64,000 nt of DNA from Kineosporiaceae bacterium (GTDB lineage Bacteria > Actinomycetota > Actinomycetes > Actinomycetales > Kineosporiaceae): contig JADJPO010000002.1 of assembly GCA_016713225.1 (NCBI GenBank), positions 682,001 to 746,000 of the forward strand, read 5' to 3'. The notes under the pieces were generated by a model, which ran no database searches, was not told the origin of the DNA, and worked only from the letters and a program-made list of their open reading frames with translations. A program made the position numbers and the translations under genes. This document shows positions 7,721 through 17,046 of this stretch, in pieces (positions within the stretch are counted from its first letter, which is position 1; each line of letters starts with the position of its first letter).

Positions 7721-8686
7721 ATGACGCGAACTTGGGGCTTTTCGAAGCGGGCGCCCGATCAAGTTCCGTCGTCGGCTGGCGAACAGTTGATGGCAGGGCC
7801 ATCGCCGGAGACCGATCTCGTCATCGATCTCCGCGCACCATCCGGTGCCCAGGTGACCGGGTTGCGCCGCGTGCTGCTCGGTGGCTGCGCGGTCGACCTG
7901 GTCATGGCCGATGACCTGTGGCGCCTCATGGATGGGCATCTCGGGCGTCCCCGAGGCACCGGGTGTCTCCTCGTGGCGTCAGCCAATCTCGATCACTTGG
8001 CCCACTTCGGCGAGCTGGTCGATGGGGACGACATGGACCCTGGCCACATGGACGATTGGCTCGTCCTTCTCGACGGCATCCCTTTGGTGCAGGTCGCGCG
8101 GCGACTGACGGGTACCGCCTATCCGCGACTGGCCGGAGCCGACCTCCTGCCGGACTTCCTCGGCCTGGCCGAGTCTCGTCAGTCATCGGTCGCCGTTCTC
8201 GGTGGAAGTCCGGCGCTGCGCGAGCCGTTGGCTGCCGCGATGGCTCGTCAGCGGCCGCGGTTGAACCTCGCCTGTCATCTGACACCTTCCCGAGAAGATC
8301 TCCTGGACGAACAGGCCTGTCGGCGGATACAGCAGGAACTGGCCTCGCATCGTGTGGACCTGCTCGTGGTTGCGCTCGGGAAGCCCCTGCAAGAGCAGTG
8401 GATGGCCAAGTACGCGAACGGAACCGGGGCGCTCGTGGCCGTGGCGTTCGGTGCTGCCGTCGACTTCATGGCGGGCACGATTCCGCGGGCACCGAGGTGG
8501 ATGCGTGATCATGGATTGGAGTGGGCTTATCGTCTCGCCCGGGAGCCCCGTCGACTGTCGCGTCGGTATCTCGTCCAGAGCCCTCGGGCGTTGCGCATGT
8601 TGTACGCCAACAGCGCCATTCCGGCGTTGCCCCGGCCGGCAGCCGATCCACAGCCTGCGGAGCCTCGAATCCGGGCTGATCAGTAG
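7721..8686 (+). CDS. WecG/TagA/CpsF family glycosyltransferase
   Basis: This cytoplasmic enzyme adds the second sugar (typically a ManNAc or ManNAcA type residue) to a lipid-linked sugar. The family core is clear: VASANLDHL, LVVALGKPLQEQWM, VAFGAAVDFMAGTIPRAPRWMRDHGLEWAYRLAREPRRLSRRYLV. At 321 residues it carries about 45 extra N-terminal residues relative to shorter members. It starts at ATG and ends in TAG. It begins the glycosyltransferase part of the EPS locus, after a long intergenic region. Donor and acceptor are unknown. Confidence 0.92.
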   Translation: MTRTWGFSKRAPDQVPSSAGEQLMAGPSPETDLVIDLRAPSGAQVTGLRRVLLGGCAVDLVMADDLWRLMDGHLGRPRGTGCLLVASANLDHLAHFGELVDGDDMDPGHMDDWLVLLDGIPLVQVARRLTGTAYPRLAGADLLPDFLGLAESRQSSVAVLGGSPALREPLAAAMARQRPRLNLACHLTPSREDLLDEQACRRIQQELASHRVDLLVVALGKPLQEQWMAKYANGTGALVAVAFGAAVDFMAGTIPRAPRWMRDHGLEWAYRLAREPRRLSRRYLVQSPRALRMLYANSAIPALPRPAADPQPAEPRIRADQ

Positions 8687-8763
8687 GGCGATCCAGCTAC
8701 ATCCGCTGAGCGCGTGTCCGTCACGGTCGAGAGCCAGGGCCGAGAGATGAGAAGGGTGGCAAT

Positions 8764-9651
8764 GTGACCCGGGGTCCGTTGGGAAGCGTGATCATTCCGG
8801 CTCACAACGAGTCGACGGTGATTGCTCACACGCTCACGGCGCTGGTGAGCGCACTGCCTCTGGGCACGCTCGAGGTCATCGTGGTGTGCAACGGCTGCAC
8901 TGACGACACGGCGGAGGTCGCGGCGTCCGTTCATCCCGCGATACGCGTGGTGGAGATCGCGGAGTCATCCAAGATCGCCGCACTCCAAAGAGGTGACGAC
9001 GAGGCGACCACCTTCCCGCGCCTCTATCTGGACGCCGATGTCTCCCTGCCAGGGGCGTCCGCTCTGGCCGTGCTCGATCATCTGTCCCGCGACGGCCGGG
9101 TGCTCGCGGCGCGCCCCGCGCTGACCTACGACACCCGGGGGGCGTCCAGGCTGGTCCGGTCCTACTACCGCGCGCGGCTGTTGATCCCGTCGCTGTTCAA
9201 CCGGTTGTGGGGGGCCGGGGTCTACGGTCTCAGTGAACGTGGTCGAGCGCGCTTCCGAACCTGGCCGGCGGTCGTCGGTGACGATCTGTTCGTCGACTCG
9301 CTGTTCACGGACAGCGAGATCGCCGTGATCAGCGGCGACCCGGTCGTCGTTCGCGTCCCCCGAACCGCTCGCGCGCTCCTCGCGGTGCTACGCCGAGGGG
9401 CGGTCGCGAAGATCCAGCGGCTTCAGCGCGACGAGGTGGGCGGTGACGAGTTGGTGCTTCGGCAGCCACTCACATCGACCCTGTGGGGGCTGGTCCGATC
9501 GATCGTCGCCGGCCCGACGGCTGCCCTTGATGTGTTGGTGTACATCGGGTTCGCCTGCCTCGCCCGCCTCGATCGCTTCCGGCGCGTGGGCACGTCGTGG
9601 GAGAGAGACGACTCCAGCCGTCAATCCTTGCCAGGGCCGGGTGCGTGCTGA
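8764..9651 (+). CDS. Family 2 glycosyltransferase
   Basis: A GT-A fold glycosyltransferase of 295 residues. The N-terminus shows GSVIIPAHNESTVIAHTL, then EVIVVCNGCTDDTAEVA, and the DxD-type motif RLYLDADVSLPG near residues 85-95. The C-terminal part has a hydrophobic stretch (LVRSIVAGPTAALDVLVYIGFACLA) that may associate with the membrane. The GTG start at 8764 follows GAAGGGTGGC. It lies 77 bp after the WecG/TagA-type gene. Its likely role is transfer of one sugar in the EPS repeat; the sugar is unknown. Confidence 0.85.
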   Translation: MTRGPLGSVIIPAHNESTVIAHTLTALVSALPLGTLEVIVVCNGCTDDTAEVAASVHPAIRVVEIAESSKIAALQRGDDEATTFPRLYLDADVSLPGASALAVLDHLSRDGRVLAARPALTYDTRGASRLVRSYYRARLLIPSLFNRLWGAGVYGLSERGRARFRTWPAVVGDDLFVDSLFTDSEIAVISGDPVVVRVPRTARALLAVLRRGAVAKIQRLQRDEVGGDELVLRQPLTSTLWGLVRSIVAGPTAALDVLVYIGFACLARLDRFRRVGTSWERDDSSRQSLPGPGAC

Positions 9652-9787
9652 TGTCGTGGGGATCTGAAGCCTCCGGGACTGGCGCGCAGCAGGCGGTTAT
9701 GCTTTGACCTGTCAGGATGTTCAGTCCGCTTCCCGGGCTGGCACGCCTTGTTCGTCGCCTGACATGCCGTTTCCCTGGAGATCATCG

Positions 9788-10762
9788 ATGTGCCGAGCGA
9801 CGTCAGCTACCGAGGCGGATGCCTCGGCGTCGAACCATCCGCCGTGCACAGCGTTGATCGTCACGTACCAGAGCGCCCGCCAGATCCCACGGCTCCTCGA
9901 TGCCCTCGACCGTGAGCGGCGCACGGGGCTGGACCTGGACGTCCTGGTCGTCGACAACGATTCGCAGGACGGCACTCCCGACGTCGTACGAGGCTACGAC
10001 TGGGTGCGCTTCGTGCCCTCGGGGGGCAATCTCGGCTATGCGGCAGCGATCAACATCGGAAGTCGGCTCGTGTCCGAAGACCGGGCCATCTTGGTCCTCA
10101 ACCCCGACATCGTCCCCCTCGAGGGGTCCTTGGGGCGACTGTTGGACGGGCTGGCGGTCTCAGGAGTCGGCGTGGTGGCACCCCGCCTCGAGACGATGGA
10201 GGGCCAGCTCTCCAAGTCCTTGCGGCACGAGCCCTCGATTGGGCGAGCCCTCGTCGACGCCCTCCTCGGTGACCACGCCAGTCGGCTACCCTGCGGCGCC
10301 AGCGGGATCGTGTGGCCCGATTCGGCTTATGTGGCGGCCCGACACTGCGAGTGGGCCACTGGCGCCGCACTTCTCATCTCGCCCAACTGCCGGTCCGCGG
10401 TCGGCGACTGGGATGAGAGGTATTTCCTCTACTGCGAGGAAACGGACTATCTACGTCGAGTGCGAGCGACGGGGCTGCATGTCCGCTACGAGCCGACTTC
10501 CGTGGTTCGCCATGTGGGCGGCGCATCGGGGGTGTCGGACGGTCTCCATGCCCGTGGTGCGGTCAGCATGGTCCGCTACTACAGGCGTTACCACGGGCCG
10601 ATTCCGAGCATGGTGTTCCGGGGCATGATCATGCTCCACCAACTCGTCAGGTGGCGCCGTTCGGAGTCCGGATTGGCACTGCGCGCACTCTTGTCGCGCT
10701 CGGTGCAGGCGACCTTGCCCGCCCCTTCGTTCCCATCGGGGCAGCAGGAGAGCCTCCGATGA
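9788..10762 (+). CDS. Family 2 glycosyltransferase (rhamnosyltransferase-like)
   Basis: A WbbL/RfbF-like GT2 enzyme. Motifs are CTALIVTYQSARQIPRLLDAL, VLVVDNDSQDGT, FVPSGGNLGYAAAINIGSRL, LNPDIVPL (the DxD equivalent), and YFLYCEETDYLRRVRATG with a C-terminal VVRHVGGASG block. I prefer the ATG at 9788 because GGAG lies 7 nt upstream. An upstream in-frame TTG (9704) would add 28 residues without a ribosome site. The rml genes in the same locus make dTDP-rhamnose available, so rhamnose transfer is a reasonable but unproven guess. Confidence 0.86.
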   Translation: MCRATSATEADASASNHPPCTALIVTYQSARQIPRLLDALDRERRTGLDLDVLVVDNDSQDGTPDVVRGYDWVRFVPSGGNLGYAAAINIGSRLVSEDRAILVLNPDIVPLEGSLGRLLDGLAVSGVGVVAPRLETMEGQLSKSLRHEPSIGRALVDALLGDHASRLPCGASGIVWPDSAYVAARHCEWATGAALLISPNCRSAVGDWDERYFLYCEETDYLRRVRATGLHVRYEPTSVVRHVGGASGVSDGLHARGAVSMVRYYRRYHGPIPSMVFRGMIMLHQLVRWRRSESGLALRALLSRSVQATLPAPSFPSGQQESLR

Positions 10763-10832
10763 CCGCCGGCGGCAGGCCGCCTCGTTGCCCGACGGCCGGT
10801 TCGGAGGCTCGCGAGCTGACCGGGGCGGCGGC

Positions 10833-12179
10833 ATGAGTCAGGGCGGGCCCGTCGACGACAAGGCGCTGCTCACTCGCGAGGCAGAACTCGCCGAGTCACT
10901 CAGCACCCGACACGTGATCGCGATTCGACTGATCAAGTCGTACATGATCGCCATCATGCTGTTCCCCTCGGACGCCGTGTTTCCTCCGCTGGGCGCCTCG
11001 GGATACGTCGCCTCAATCGTTGCACTCGTCACCTTCGCGGCGTACATGGTCTGGATGCTGCGGGGGACGGGCGGAGCCGAGATCACGAAGCATCCCCTGC
11101 GGTCGGTCGTCATTCTCTTCTGGCTGGTGTCCCTCTCGTCCTATCTCAAGTTCAACCTGGACGCGCACGACGGGACGACCTCCCTCGCCGCAGACCGTTG
11201 GCTCCTCCTGCTGGCAGGGCTGACCGGCGTCATCATGATCACCGGGAACCACCTGCGTGACCGTGATGACGTCATGTCCGTGCTGAGGACGCTCTCCTGG
11301 GCGGGGGCTGTCTGTGGGTTGGTTGCGGCGCTGCAGTTCTGGGCTTCTGTCGATCTGTCGCCCCTGCTCCGTCAGCTACCCGGCTTGAAGATCAATGCCG
11401 AGGAGTTCGGTATCCAACTCCGCGGATCACTCAATCGAGTGTCCGGCACGGCGATCCATCCCATCGAGTTGGGAACCACGACGGCAATGGTGCTTCCCTT
11501 CGCCATACACGTGCTGATCTTCGACAAGAAGAAGCAGATGTGGCGTCGACTGTTGCCCACATTGTTGATTGCTGCGGGTATTCCCGCAGCCGTGTCGAGG
11601 TCGGCCATCCTGGCGGCCGCGGTGTCGCTCGGCGTCTACCTGGTCTGTCAACCACCCATGCGGCGTATTCAAGGGTTCCTGTTGGCGCCCGTGGTCGTCT
11701 CGGCGATATTCGTCTCCACGCCGGGTCTCATCGGCACGCTCCTCGCGTTCTTCCAAGCCGGCACCTCGGACCCGTCCATCTACACGCGAACCGGCGACTA
11801 TCCGTTCGTCCTGGCCCAGCTGCAAAAGCATCCGGTGCTCGGCAGGGGAGGCGGCACCGTCATACCTCAGGACGTCTTCGAGATCCTGGACAATCAGTAT
11901 CTCAGCACCGTCCTGGACCTGGGTCTGGCCGGACTCATCGCCCTGCTCTGCTACGTGCTCTTTCCGGCGCTGTTGGCTTTGCGTTCCTTTGCGCGGTCGA
12001 ATGACGAAGTGTCGGCGTCGCTGTCCGCGGCATGCCTGGGCGCCACGCTGGGTGCCGCCGTGAGCATGTTCACCTTCGATGCTTTCTCGTTCCCCATGTT
12101 CACTGGAGTCCATGCCCTTGTCCTGGGCATCACCGCAGCGACCTCGACGATGACGCGGCGGGGTCCAGCGCCGGTATGA
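10833..12179 (+). CDS. O-antigen ligase/polymerase-like membrane protein (Wzy-like)
   Basis: A polytopic membrane protein of about 448 residues with roughly ten hydrophobic helices. It has the large periplasmic-type loop and ending helices typical of the Wzy_C/O-antigen ligase family, including RTGDYPFVLAQLQKHPVLGRGGGTV and DNQYLSTVLDLGLAGLIALLCY. The family joins or polymerises glycan repeats on the outer face of the membrane. I take ATG 10833 (MSQGGPVDDK) with GGGGCGG upstream, over the TTG at 10785. It is the first of two Wzy-like genes in the window; the other is at 31458-32744. Confidence 0.8.
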   Translation: MSQGGPVDDKALLTREAELAESLSTRHVIAIRLIKSYMIAIMLFPSDAVFPPLGASGYVASIVALVTFAAYMVWMLRGTGGAEITKHPLRSVVILFWLVSLSSYLKFNLDAHDGTTSLAADRWLLLLAGLTGVIMITGNHLRDRDDVMSVLRTLSWAGAVCGLVAALQFWASVDLSPLLRQLPGLKINAEEFGIQLRGSLNRVSGTAIHPIELGTTTAMVLPFAIHVLIFDKKKQMWRRLLPTLLIAAGIPAAVSRSAILAAAVSLGVYLVCQPPMRRIQGFLLAPVVVSAIFVSTPGLIGTLLAFFQAGTSDPSIYTRTGDYPFVLAQLQKHPVLGRGGGTVIPQDVFEILDNQYLSTVLDLGLAGLIALLCYVLFPALLALRSFARSNDEVSASLSAACLGATLGAAVSMFTFDAFSFPMFTGVHALVLGITAATSTMTRRGPAPV

Positions 12180-12296
12180 TCCGCGCGCTGCGGCGAGCCC
12201 GTGACGACGAAACAACGCCTGCCCCTGACTCGTGTCACTCCGTCGTGTTCGTTCCGGGAGCGGAAGCCGCCGGCGCCACGCCCACAACCTGACGAA

Positions 12297-12326
12297 CGTC
12301 CGGTCTCCCTCGCGGGAGACCGGACG
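12297..12326. terminator. Bidirectional terminator hairpin between convergent genes
   Basis: A perfect 13-bp stem (CGTCCGGTCTCCC with its complement) closes over the tetraloop TCGC. It sits between the stop of the Wzy-like gene (+) and the stop of the secreted glycosidase-like gene (-), so it can end both transcripts. Confidence 0.78.
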
Positions 12327-12340
12327 GTCATCATCGGGTG

Positions 12341-14416
12341 TCAGGAAATCGATACCTTGTAGATGTGGTGGCTGGATTCCGCCGCGAACGAGTCGGTGAA
12401 CTTCCCGGCAGTGACCGGGATGGTCCTGTTCTCGTCGACCACGGTCACCGTCGTGCCGTGCACCCCAGCGGGTAGCGTGAAGGTCTTCTGGCCGGCCTTT
12501 TGAGCCAGCCCGACCCCGGCGAAGATGTAGGCATCACCCTGGTAGGTCTTGAGCATCGTGTCGGTGCCGGAATTGAAGTTCCAGATGAAGCTCTGGGTGT
12601 TGATCACGGGGGCGAGGGCGGTGACCTTGGCGTTGACGGAACGCACCGCATCCTGGCGGGCTTGATCACAGTCGACCAGCGAGTAGCCCGAACACGTCGC
12701 GTCGTTCGAGTGCTGGAAGTAGGCGATGCCTCGGGCCTCGTGGATGACCGCTGCCCAGACGGCACCTTCGATCTGCTCTGGCTTGATCACCTTCGATCCC
12801 GCCTCGTCCAGGTACGGCCTGGCCGTCTCGACGAAGACCCACGACGGATGCGGCGAAGTGTTGCTTCCGAAATTCCGCAACTGGTCCGACAGCCAACCGT
12901 AGGTGGCGCTGGATCCTGCCGTACCTCCTGCCACCCAGTGCGGCGACTGCGGAATGATGCTCTGGACGTGCGGACTCGTGTAGGCGTACTTGTCCACGCT
13001 TGCCACGTCGACGCTGTTCACGAATTCGGACATCGTTCCGCGCGCCCACCACGTGTCCAGAACCCCGTTGCCGAAGTTCGCCTGGGTGAAACGGCCATCT
13101 GCCCGAGATCTGGCGGTCGCCACCATCTGCTTCTGGGACGCGAGGTTCTCCTGATCCGTGGTGCCGGAGCAGGAGTAGCCCATGTCGCACTCATCGGAGA
13201 TGAACCAGCCGACGACGCTCTGATCGGATCCGACCTCAGCGGGCGTCCACTCGCTCTGCTGTGCAATGACGGAGATGCCCGCGTTGGTCATCGTCGACAT
13301 CCGGGACCCGTCGTGCTCGGCTCCCATGTAGGTGTTGATGCCCAGCGAGTGCAGCTTCGGGGCATGTTCGGGCTTGCCGTAGAACACGGCGAAGGGGAAG
13401 AAGGATGGCTTGCTCCAGCCCGCTGCTCTCGCGGCCGGGAACTTGCTGTAGTAGGCGGACCCGCCCTCCCAGGGAACTCGGGGAAGTTGCAGGTCACCCG
13501 GTTCCGACGCCGGCGGGGTGCTCGTGCCGGTCGGGGTCGTGGGGGTGGACGTCGGGGTGGACGTCGATGTCGTCGTGCTGGTTGTCGGCGTCGGGCTGGC
13601 TGGGGTCGTGGTGGTGGTGGTGGTGGTCGTGGTCGCCGGCGAGGTGGAGGTCGTCGGGGCCGAGGTCGTGGTGGCGGTCGTGCTGGTCGTTGTGGTGGGG
13701 CCGGACGTCGGCGAGGTCGTCGACGGTGTCGTCTCCGACGCCACGATCACGTCGATCCAGTAGTTGCTGTCCTGATACGACCTTCTGGGTTTGGACGAAA
13801 CGCGTCCCAGTACGCCGGCGTGTGCGGGGAGAACCACTGGTCCGATGGTGCGGTCACGAGTGAAGAACCGCGGAGTGACCATGTAGCGGCGTGCGCCGTA
13901 GGACGCTGTGTACTCGGTGCCGACGGTGAGGGCGAGGGGCTTCGTCAGGAGCGCCTGCTGCCAGCCGGACGCCGATTCGGCGGTCGTGTTCGCCGTCGCC
14001 ACCTGCCGGCCGGATCCGTCCCATATGGTCAGCTTGTGTGACGTTATGTCGCCAGGAGCCTTGAGGAAGCGCAGGGCTGTCACGGTCGATGCCTTGGTCA
14101 CGGTGAACCGCACGCCCAGCTCGAGCGCAGCGCGTGACAGGCCGACCTTGGCGGTCGACTGGTCGGCGCCTTCGAGCGGCGAGTAGGTGGTCACGGCCGC
14201 TGACGTGGTGCTGGTCAGCCCGATCGCCAGGCCCGGCAGGGCCAGGAGGGCGACGACGGACGCACCGATCACGCCGCGTCGACGCCGAGTCTGGCGCAGC
14301 TCCCGACGTCGAGGACGACTGTGTGACGCCCCTGCTGCAAGCCCTCCTGCGACATGCTCCGGCTGGGCGCTGCCACTCTGATCGGCGTGCTCTCGGGCCT
14401 GGTGGAACCCTGACAT
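12341..14416 (-). CDS. Secreted DUF4082-like plus glycosidase-like protein with Thr/Ser-rich linker
   Basis: A 691-residue exported protein. An Arg-rich cytoplasmic head (RRRELRQTRRRR) precedes a hydrophobic segment (VIGASVVALLALPGLAIGL), giving a signal peptide or anchor. Next is a beta-sandwich resembling DUF4082 (TYSPLEGADQSTAKVGLSRAALELGVRF through SYQDSNYWIDVIV). A Thr/Ser/Pro linker of about 80 residues follows. The C-terminal catalytic-like domain (FPFAVFYGK, GINTYMGAEHDG, VVGWFISDECDMG, AVIHEARGIAYFQHSN) is homologous to the protein at 17043-18494. ATG 14416 has AAGGAG 7 nt upstream. A role in cleaving or remodelling the EPS is inferred from location and the acidic DExDM motif. Confidence 0.72.
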   Translation of the reverse strand: MSGFHQAREHADQSGSAQPEHVAGGLAAGASHSRPRRRELRQTRRRRGVIGASVVALLALPGLAIGLTSTTSAAVTTYSPLEGADQSTAKVGLSRAALELGVRFTVTKASTVTALRFLKAPGDITSHKLTIWDGSGRQVATANTTAESASGWQQALLTKPLALTVGTEYTASYGARRYMVTPRFFTRDRTIGPVVLPAHAGVLGRVSSKPRRSYQDSNYWIDVIVASETTPSTTSPTSGPTTTTSTTATTTSAPTTSTSPATTTTTTTTTTPASPTPTTSTTTSTSTPTSTPTTPTGTSTPPASEPGDLQLPRVPWEGGSAYYSKFPAARAAGWSKPSFFPFAVFYGKPEHAPKLHSLGINTYMGAEHDGSRMSTMTNAGISVIAQQSEWTPAEVGSDQSVVGWFISDECDMGYSCSGTTDQENLASQKQMVATARSRADGRFTQANFGNGVLDTWWARGTMSEFVNSVDVASVDKYAYTSPHVQSIIPQSPHWVAGGTAGSSATYGWLSDQLRNFGSNTSPHPSWVFVETARPYLDEAGSKVIKPEQIEGAVWAAVIHEARGIAYFQHSNDATCSGYSLVDCDQARQDAVRSVNAKVTALAPVINTQSFIWNFNSGTDTMLKTYQGDAYIFAGVGLAQKAGQKTFTLPAGVHGTTVTVVDENRTIPVTAGKFTDSFAAESSHHIYKVSIS
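13500..13735 (-). repeat. Low-complexity Thr/Ser/Pro linker with trinucleotide run
   Basis: This stretch codes for the Thr/Ser/Pro-rich linker and reads on the plus strand as repeated GTGGTG, GTCGTG and GGTCGTG blocks, including a run of six GTG triplets (about 13608-13625). Such tracts can change length by slippage in frame and vary linker length between strains. Confidence 0.7.
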
Positions 14417-14772
14417 CAAACGACTCCTTCACGGCAACTAAGCGATATCAGCCAACTTCACCCGGCTTCGCCATGGGTGATGTCCAGCCCAGGAGACTCT
14501 TAAGCCTTTCCCAATCAGTGGCTCGGGCGAGGCGTTGTGCGCGCCGAGGGGCGTGCCGGCGGCGTGCCGGCGTGTGGCGAGCGGCAGGTCGAGGCGCGGG
14601 CGGTGAGGCAGCCGAGGATGGTGCCGGGGTCACTCGAACGACCAGACCACCTACCGTCGGTGCTCGCATTGTGACTGTGGGCTCGCTCGGTCATCGAATC
14701 GTGCATTGACGCTTGATCCCCATGTCGAGCCACTTAGACTCGAGGGACTATGCGCTACAAGTCGATCACCTC
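14417..14772. promoter_or_regulatory. Divergent promoter region upstream of the flippase
   Basis: About 355 bp separate the divergent secreted-protein and flippase genes. A plausible plus-strand sigma-A promoter is TTGATC (14713-14718), 16-nt spacer, TAGACT (14735-14740). This would place the transcript start near 14747 and rule out the upstream ATG at 14722. A nine-codon mini-ORF (ATG 14750 to TGA 14776, peptide MRYKSITS) with GAGG upstream overlaps the GTG at 14773 as GTGA, so it could couple translation of the flippase. The rest shows nothing recognisable. Confidence 0.4.
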
Positions 14773-16308
14773 GTGAAGACGACACGATCACAGCCGGGGG
14801 CGGAGTCGGCCGAGGAGCACGTTGTGGACCCCGGGACTTCCGTGGCCGGGAGTGGTTCGATCATCACTCGAATCGTGGCTTTCATCCCGGGAAGTGTCGT
14901 TCCGGCAGCGCTCGCCCTGGTGACCTCCATGGTCTTCACCCGAGTGTTCACGCCGGCTGCTTTCGGGCGTTACAGCCTGTTGCTCGTGCTTGTCACTCCG
15001 ATCAGATTGCTGTGCACGACGTAGCTGACCCAGAGCATCGCCCGTTTTCTGCCGATCGAGCGTGAGCAGGGCGGGATTCTCCGGGTCAAGGAGGTGGTCC
15101 TCGTCTCGGCGGTGCTCATTCTGGCCGTCGAGTCGTTGATCACCCTCGCGGGATTATTACTCGCCCGTCAACTCGCACCAGATGAATGGCACGCCTATCT
15201 GCTGCCCGTTGCGCTGTTCCTCGTGGTGACCTCGCTCTTCGAGGTCCTGAGCGTGGTCTTCGCCGCCGAGGCGCGAGCGGGTGAGTTCACGGTGTACAAG
15301 GTGATCGACAGCGTCGCCACCCTGGCTCTCCGGCTGGTGTTCGTCTCTGCCCTGTTCCACATGGACATTGCGCTGATGTTCTGGTCGGTGCTGGTGAGTA
15401 ACGGTGTGCTCGTACCCGTCATGTGGTCACGGGCCGGACTGCCCGGTCCCCGGCGGGTGCTGTCGATCTGGGCGTCTCCCGAGACTCGTGCTTTCACGCG
15501 CTCGTTCGTGATGTTCGGCATGCCCATGACCGTGTGGTTCTTCTTCGGCGTGCTGCTCGACGTCGGTGACAGGTATGTCCTGGGATATCTCATGGGCTCG
15601 GGCCCGGTCGGTATCTACGACGCCAACTACCGCCTCATCGCCGGACTGGCCTCCCTCATGGTGGTGCCGATCGCCTACACCCTGCACCCGTATCTCATGC
15701 GCGTCGCCAGCTCGGCCGAGACTCATCGTGTCGGCGAGGTCATCGGCACCATCGTGGAGAGTCTGCTGTTGGTCGGCGCCACCTGCGTCGGGGCGGTCGC
15801 CCTGCTGCATCGAGACCTCGGCCATGTCTTGCTGGGGCAGGAGTTTCGCGAGGGCACCATCGTGATGCCGGTGGTCCTGGGGGGCGTGTTCCTGTCGCAT
15901 GTCGGTAGCTATACGCACAAGCCGTTCGAGATCATCAACCGGACGCGCGTCATGGTTGGCTTCAGCACGGTTGCGGCGGTCGCCAACATCGCCCTGTGTT
16001 TCGCCCTCATCCCGGTCCTCGGCTACCCGGGAGCGGCGTACGCCACCCTCGTCAGCTATCTCCTGTACGCAGCTGCTGTTGGTGTCGCCGGCCGAAAGCT
16101 CATTCCATGGCGCCTGAACGTGCGCCGCCTGCTCGCCGAGTGTGGCGGCGTGGTGGTACTGGTCGTCGCGGCGAGCGTGGCGCGGTCGCTGCTCCGTGAT
16201 CAGCCCTACGTCGCAGGTCTCGCCGTGGCCGTGGCCAGTTCACTGCTGTTGACGGCTCTTGCCCTCTCCATCCTGATCAAGCGCCGCTCATCGATGCGTG
16301 CCCACTGA
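14773..16308 (+). pseudogene. Polysaccharide flippase (Wzx/MOP family) interrupted by an in-frame TAG
   Basis: The two halves form one continuous reading frame for a multi-helix lipid-linked-oligosaccharide flippase, broken only by TAG at 15022-15024 (codon 84 from the GTG start). Before the stop come SIITRIVAFIPGSVVPAALALVTSMVFTRVFTPAAFGRYSLLLVLVTP; directly after, LTQSIARFLPIEREQGG continues the expected family sequence. A single G-to-A change in TGG would create the stop. No other damage is seen and codon use stays normal, so the change is recent or a sequencing error. Without readthrough the product is 83 residues and inactive. The start is uncertain (GTG 14773 or ATG 14722). A second, intact flippase lies at 38025-39479. 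Confidence 0.82.
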
Positions 16309-16323
16309 GTCCGGGAGTTCCAG

Positions 16324-17046
16324 GTGACGATGTCCGCAACCGGCCCCATCTCTCCACTGCTCGACCTACTGGTCCGTCTCTACGGCATCAACCGCCTGCG
16401 GGGCGTGGTTTTGTGGTTGATACGACGTCTCGAGGGAGACCGTGGAGACGAGTTCCGTTCCGTGACCTTGCGTCGGATCTTCCAGCGGCACTGGGGGGTC
16501 GAGGTCGGGATGTACACGCACGGTGGTTGCTTCGTGCCCTGGATGATCGATCCGGGCACCCGTATCGGCAGGTACACGTCGATCGCCGGCGGCGTCCGGG
16601 TCCTGAATCACAATCATCCCTTGTCGTTCAAGAGCACGAGCGGCCTGTTCTTCAACCCCAGTCTCGGGTTGACGGATCGCTGGCTCGTGGAGTTGAACCC
16701 CACGGAAATCGGCAACGATGTCTGGATCGGTGCCCACGCCGTGATCTTGCCCGAGGTCAATCGGATCGGCGACGGCGCCGTCATCGGCGCCGGCGCGGTG
16801 GTCAACAAGGATGTCCCACCCTATGCCGTGGTGCTCGGTAACCCCGGCAGGGTCGTGAAGTACCGATTCCCGCCGGAGACGATCGCCGCGCTGCTCGAGG
16901 AGAAATGGTGGGCGAACGATCTCTCGGACCTGGCGCCCCGTCTCCAGGAGTTTCAGCACTACTACACGTCCCCGTCGACGAACCCCGGTGGGTCCGCGTC
17001 CGGGCATGCCGACCGAGACTCCGTCGAAGGGACGTCGCCGCGATGA
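16324..17046 (+). CDS. Left-handed beta-helix acyltransferase (hexapeptide repeat, acetyltransferase)
   Basis: A 240-residue enzyme of the LbH family that transfers an acetyl or similar acyl group to a sugar hydroxyl or amine. The imperfect hexapeptide repeats run from [28 protein letters not shown] to [60 protein letters not shown] carries the probable catalytic His. The tail after YTSPSTN is extra. The GTG start (16324) has GGGAG 7 nt upstream; ATG 16330 is possible. It starts 15 bp after the flippase and overlaps the next gene by 4 bp, so these form one transcript. Confidence 0.88.
   Translation: MTMSATGPISPLLDLLVRLYGINRLRGVVLWLIRRLEGDRGDEFRSVTLRRIFQRHWGVEVGMYTHGGCFVPWMIDPGTRIGRYTSIAGGVRVLNHNHPLSFKSTSGLFFNPSLGLTDRWLVELNPTEIGNDVWIGAHAVILPEVNRIGDGAVIGAGAVVNKDVPPYAVVLGNPGRVVKYRFPPETIAALLEEKWWANDLSDLAPRLQEFQHYYTSPSTNPGGSASGHADRDSVEGTSPR

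Noticed and set aside
9704..9787. TTG start for the second GT2 giving 28 more residues
   Set aside because: No ribosome site precedes it and the extra residues do not resemble a GT2 N-terminus. ATG 9788 has GGAG at good distance.
12176..12292. A 38-codon ORF overlapping the Wzy-like stop by ATGA
   Set aside because: It has the right overlap but no recognisable sequence and lies just before the shared terminator. Coding evidence is too weak.
12500..14041. A 513-codon plus-strand ORF
   Set aside because: It is antisense to the secreted DUF4082-like protein, which has a signal peptide, homology and a ribosome site. The plus-strand translation is Gly/Arg-rich without family features.
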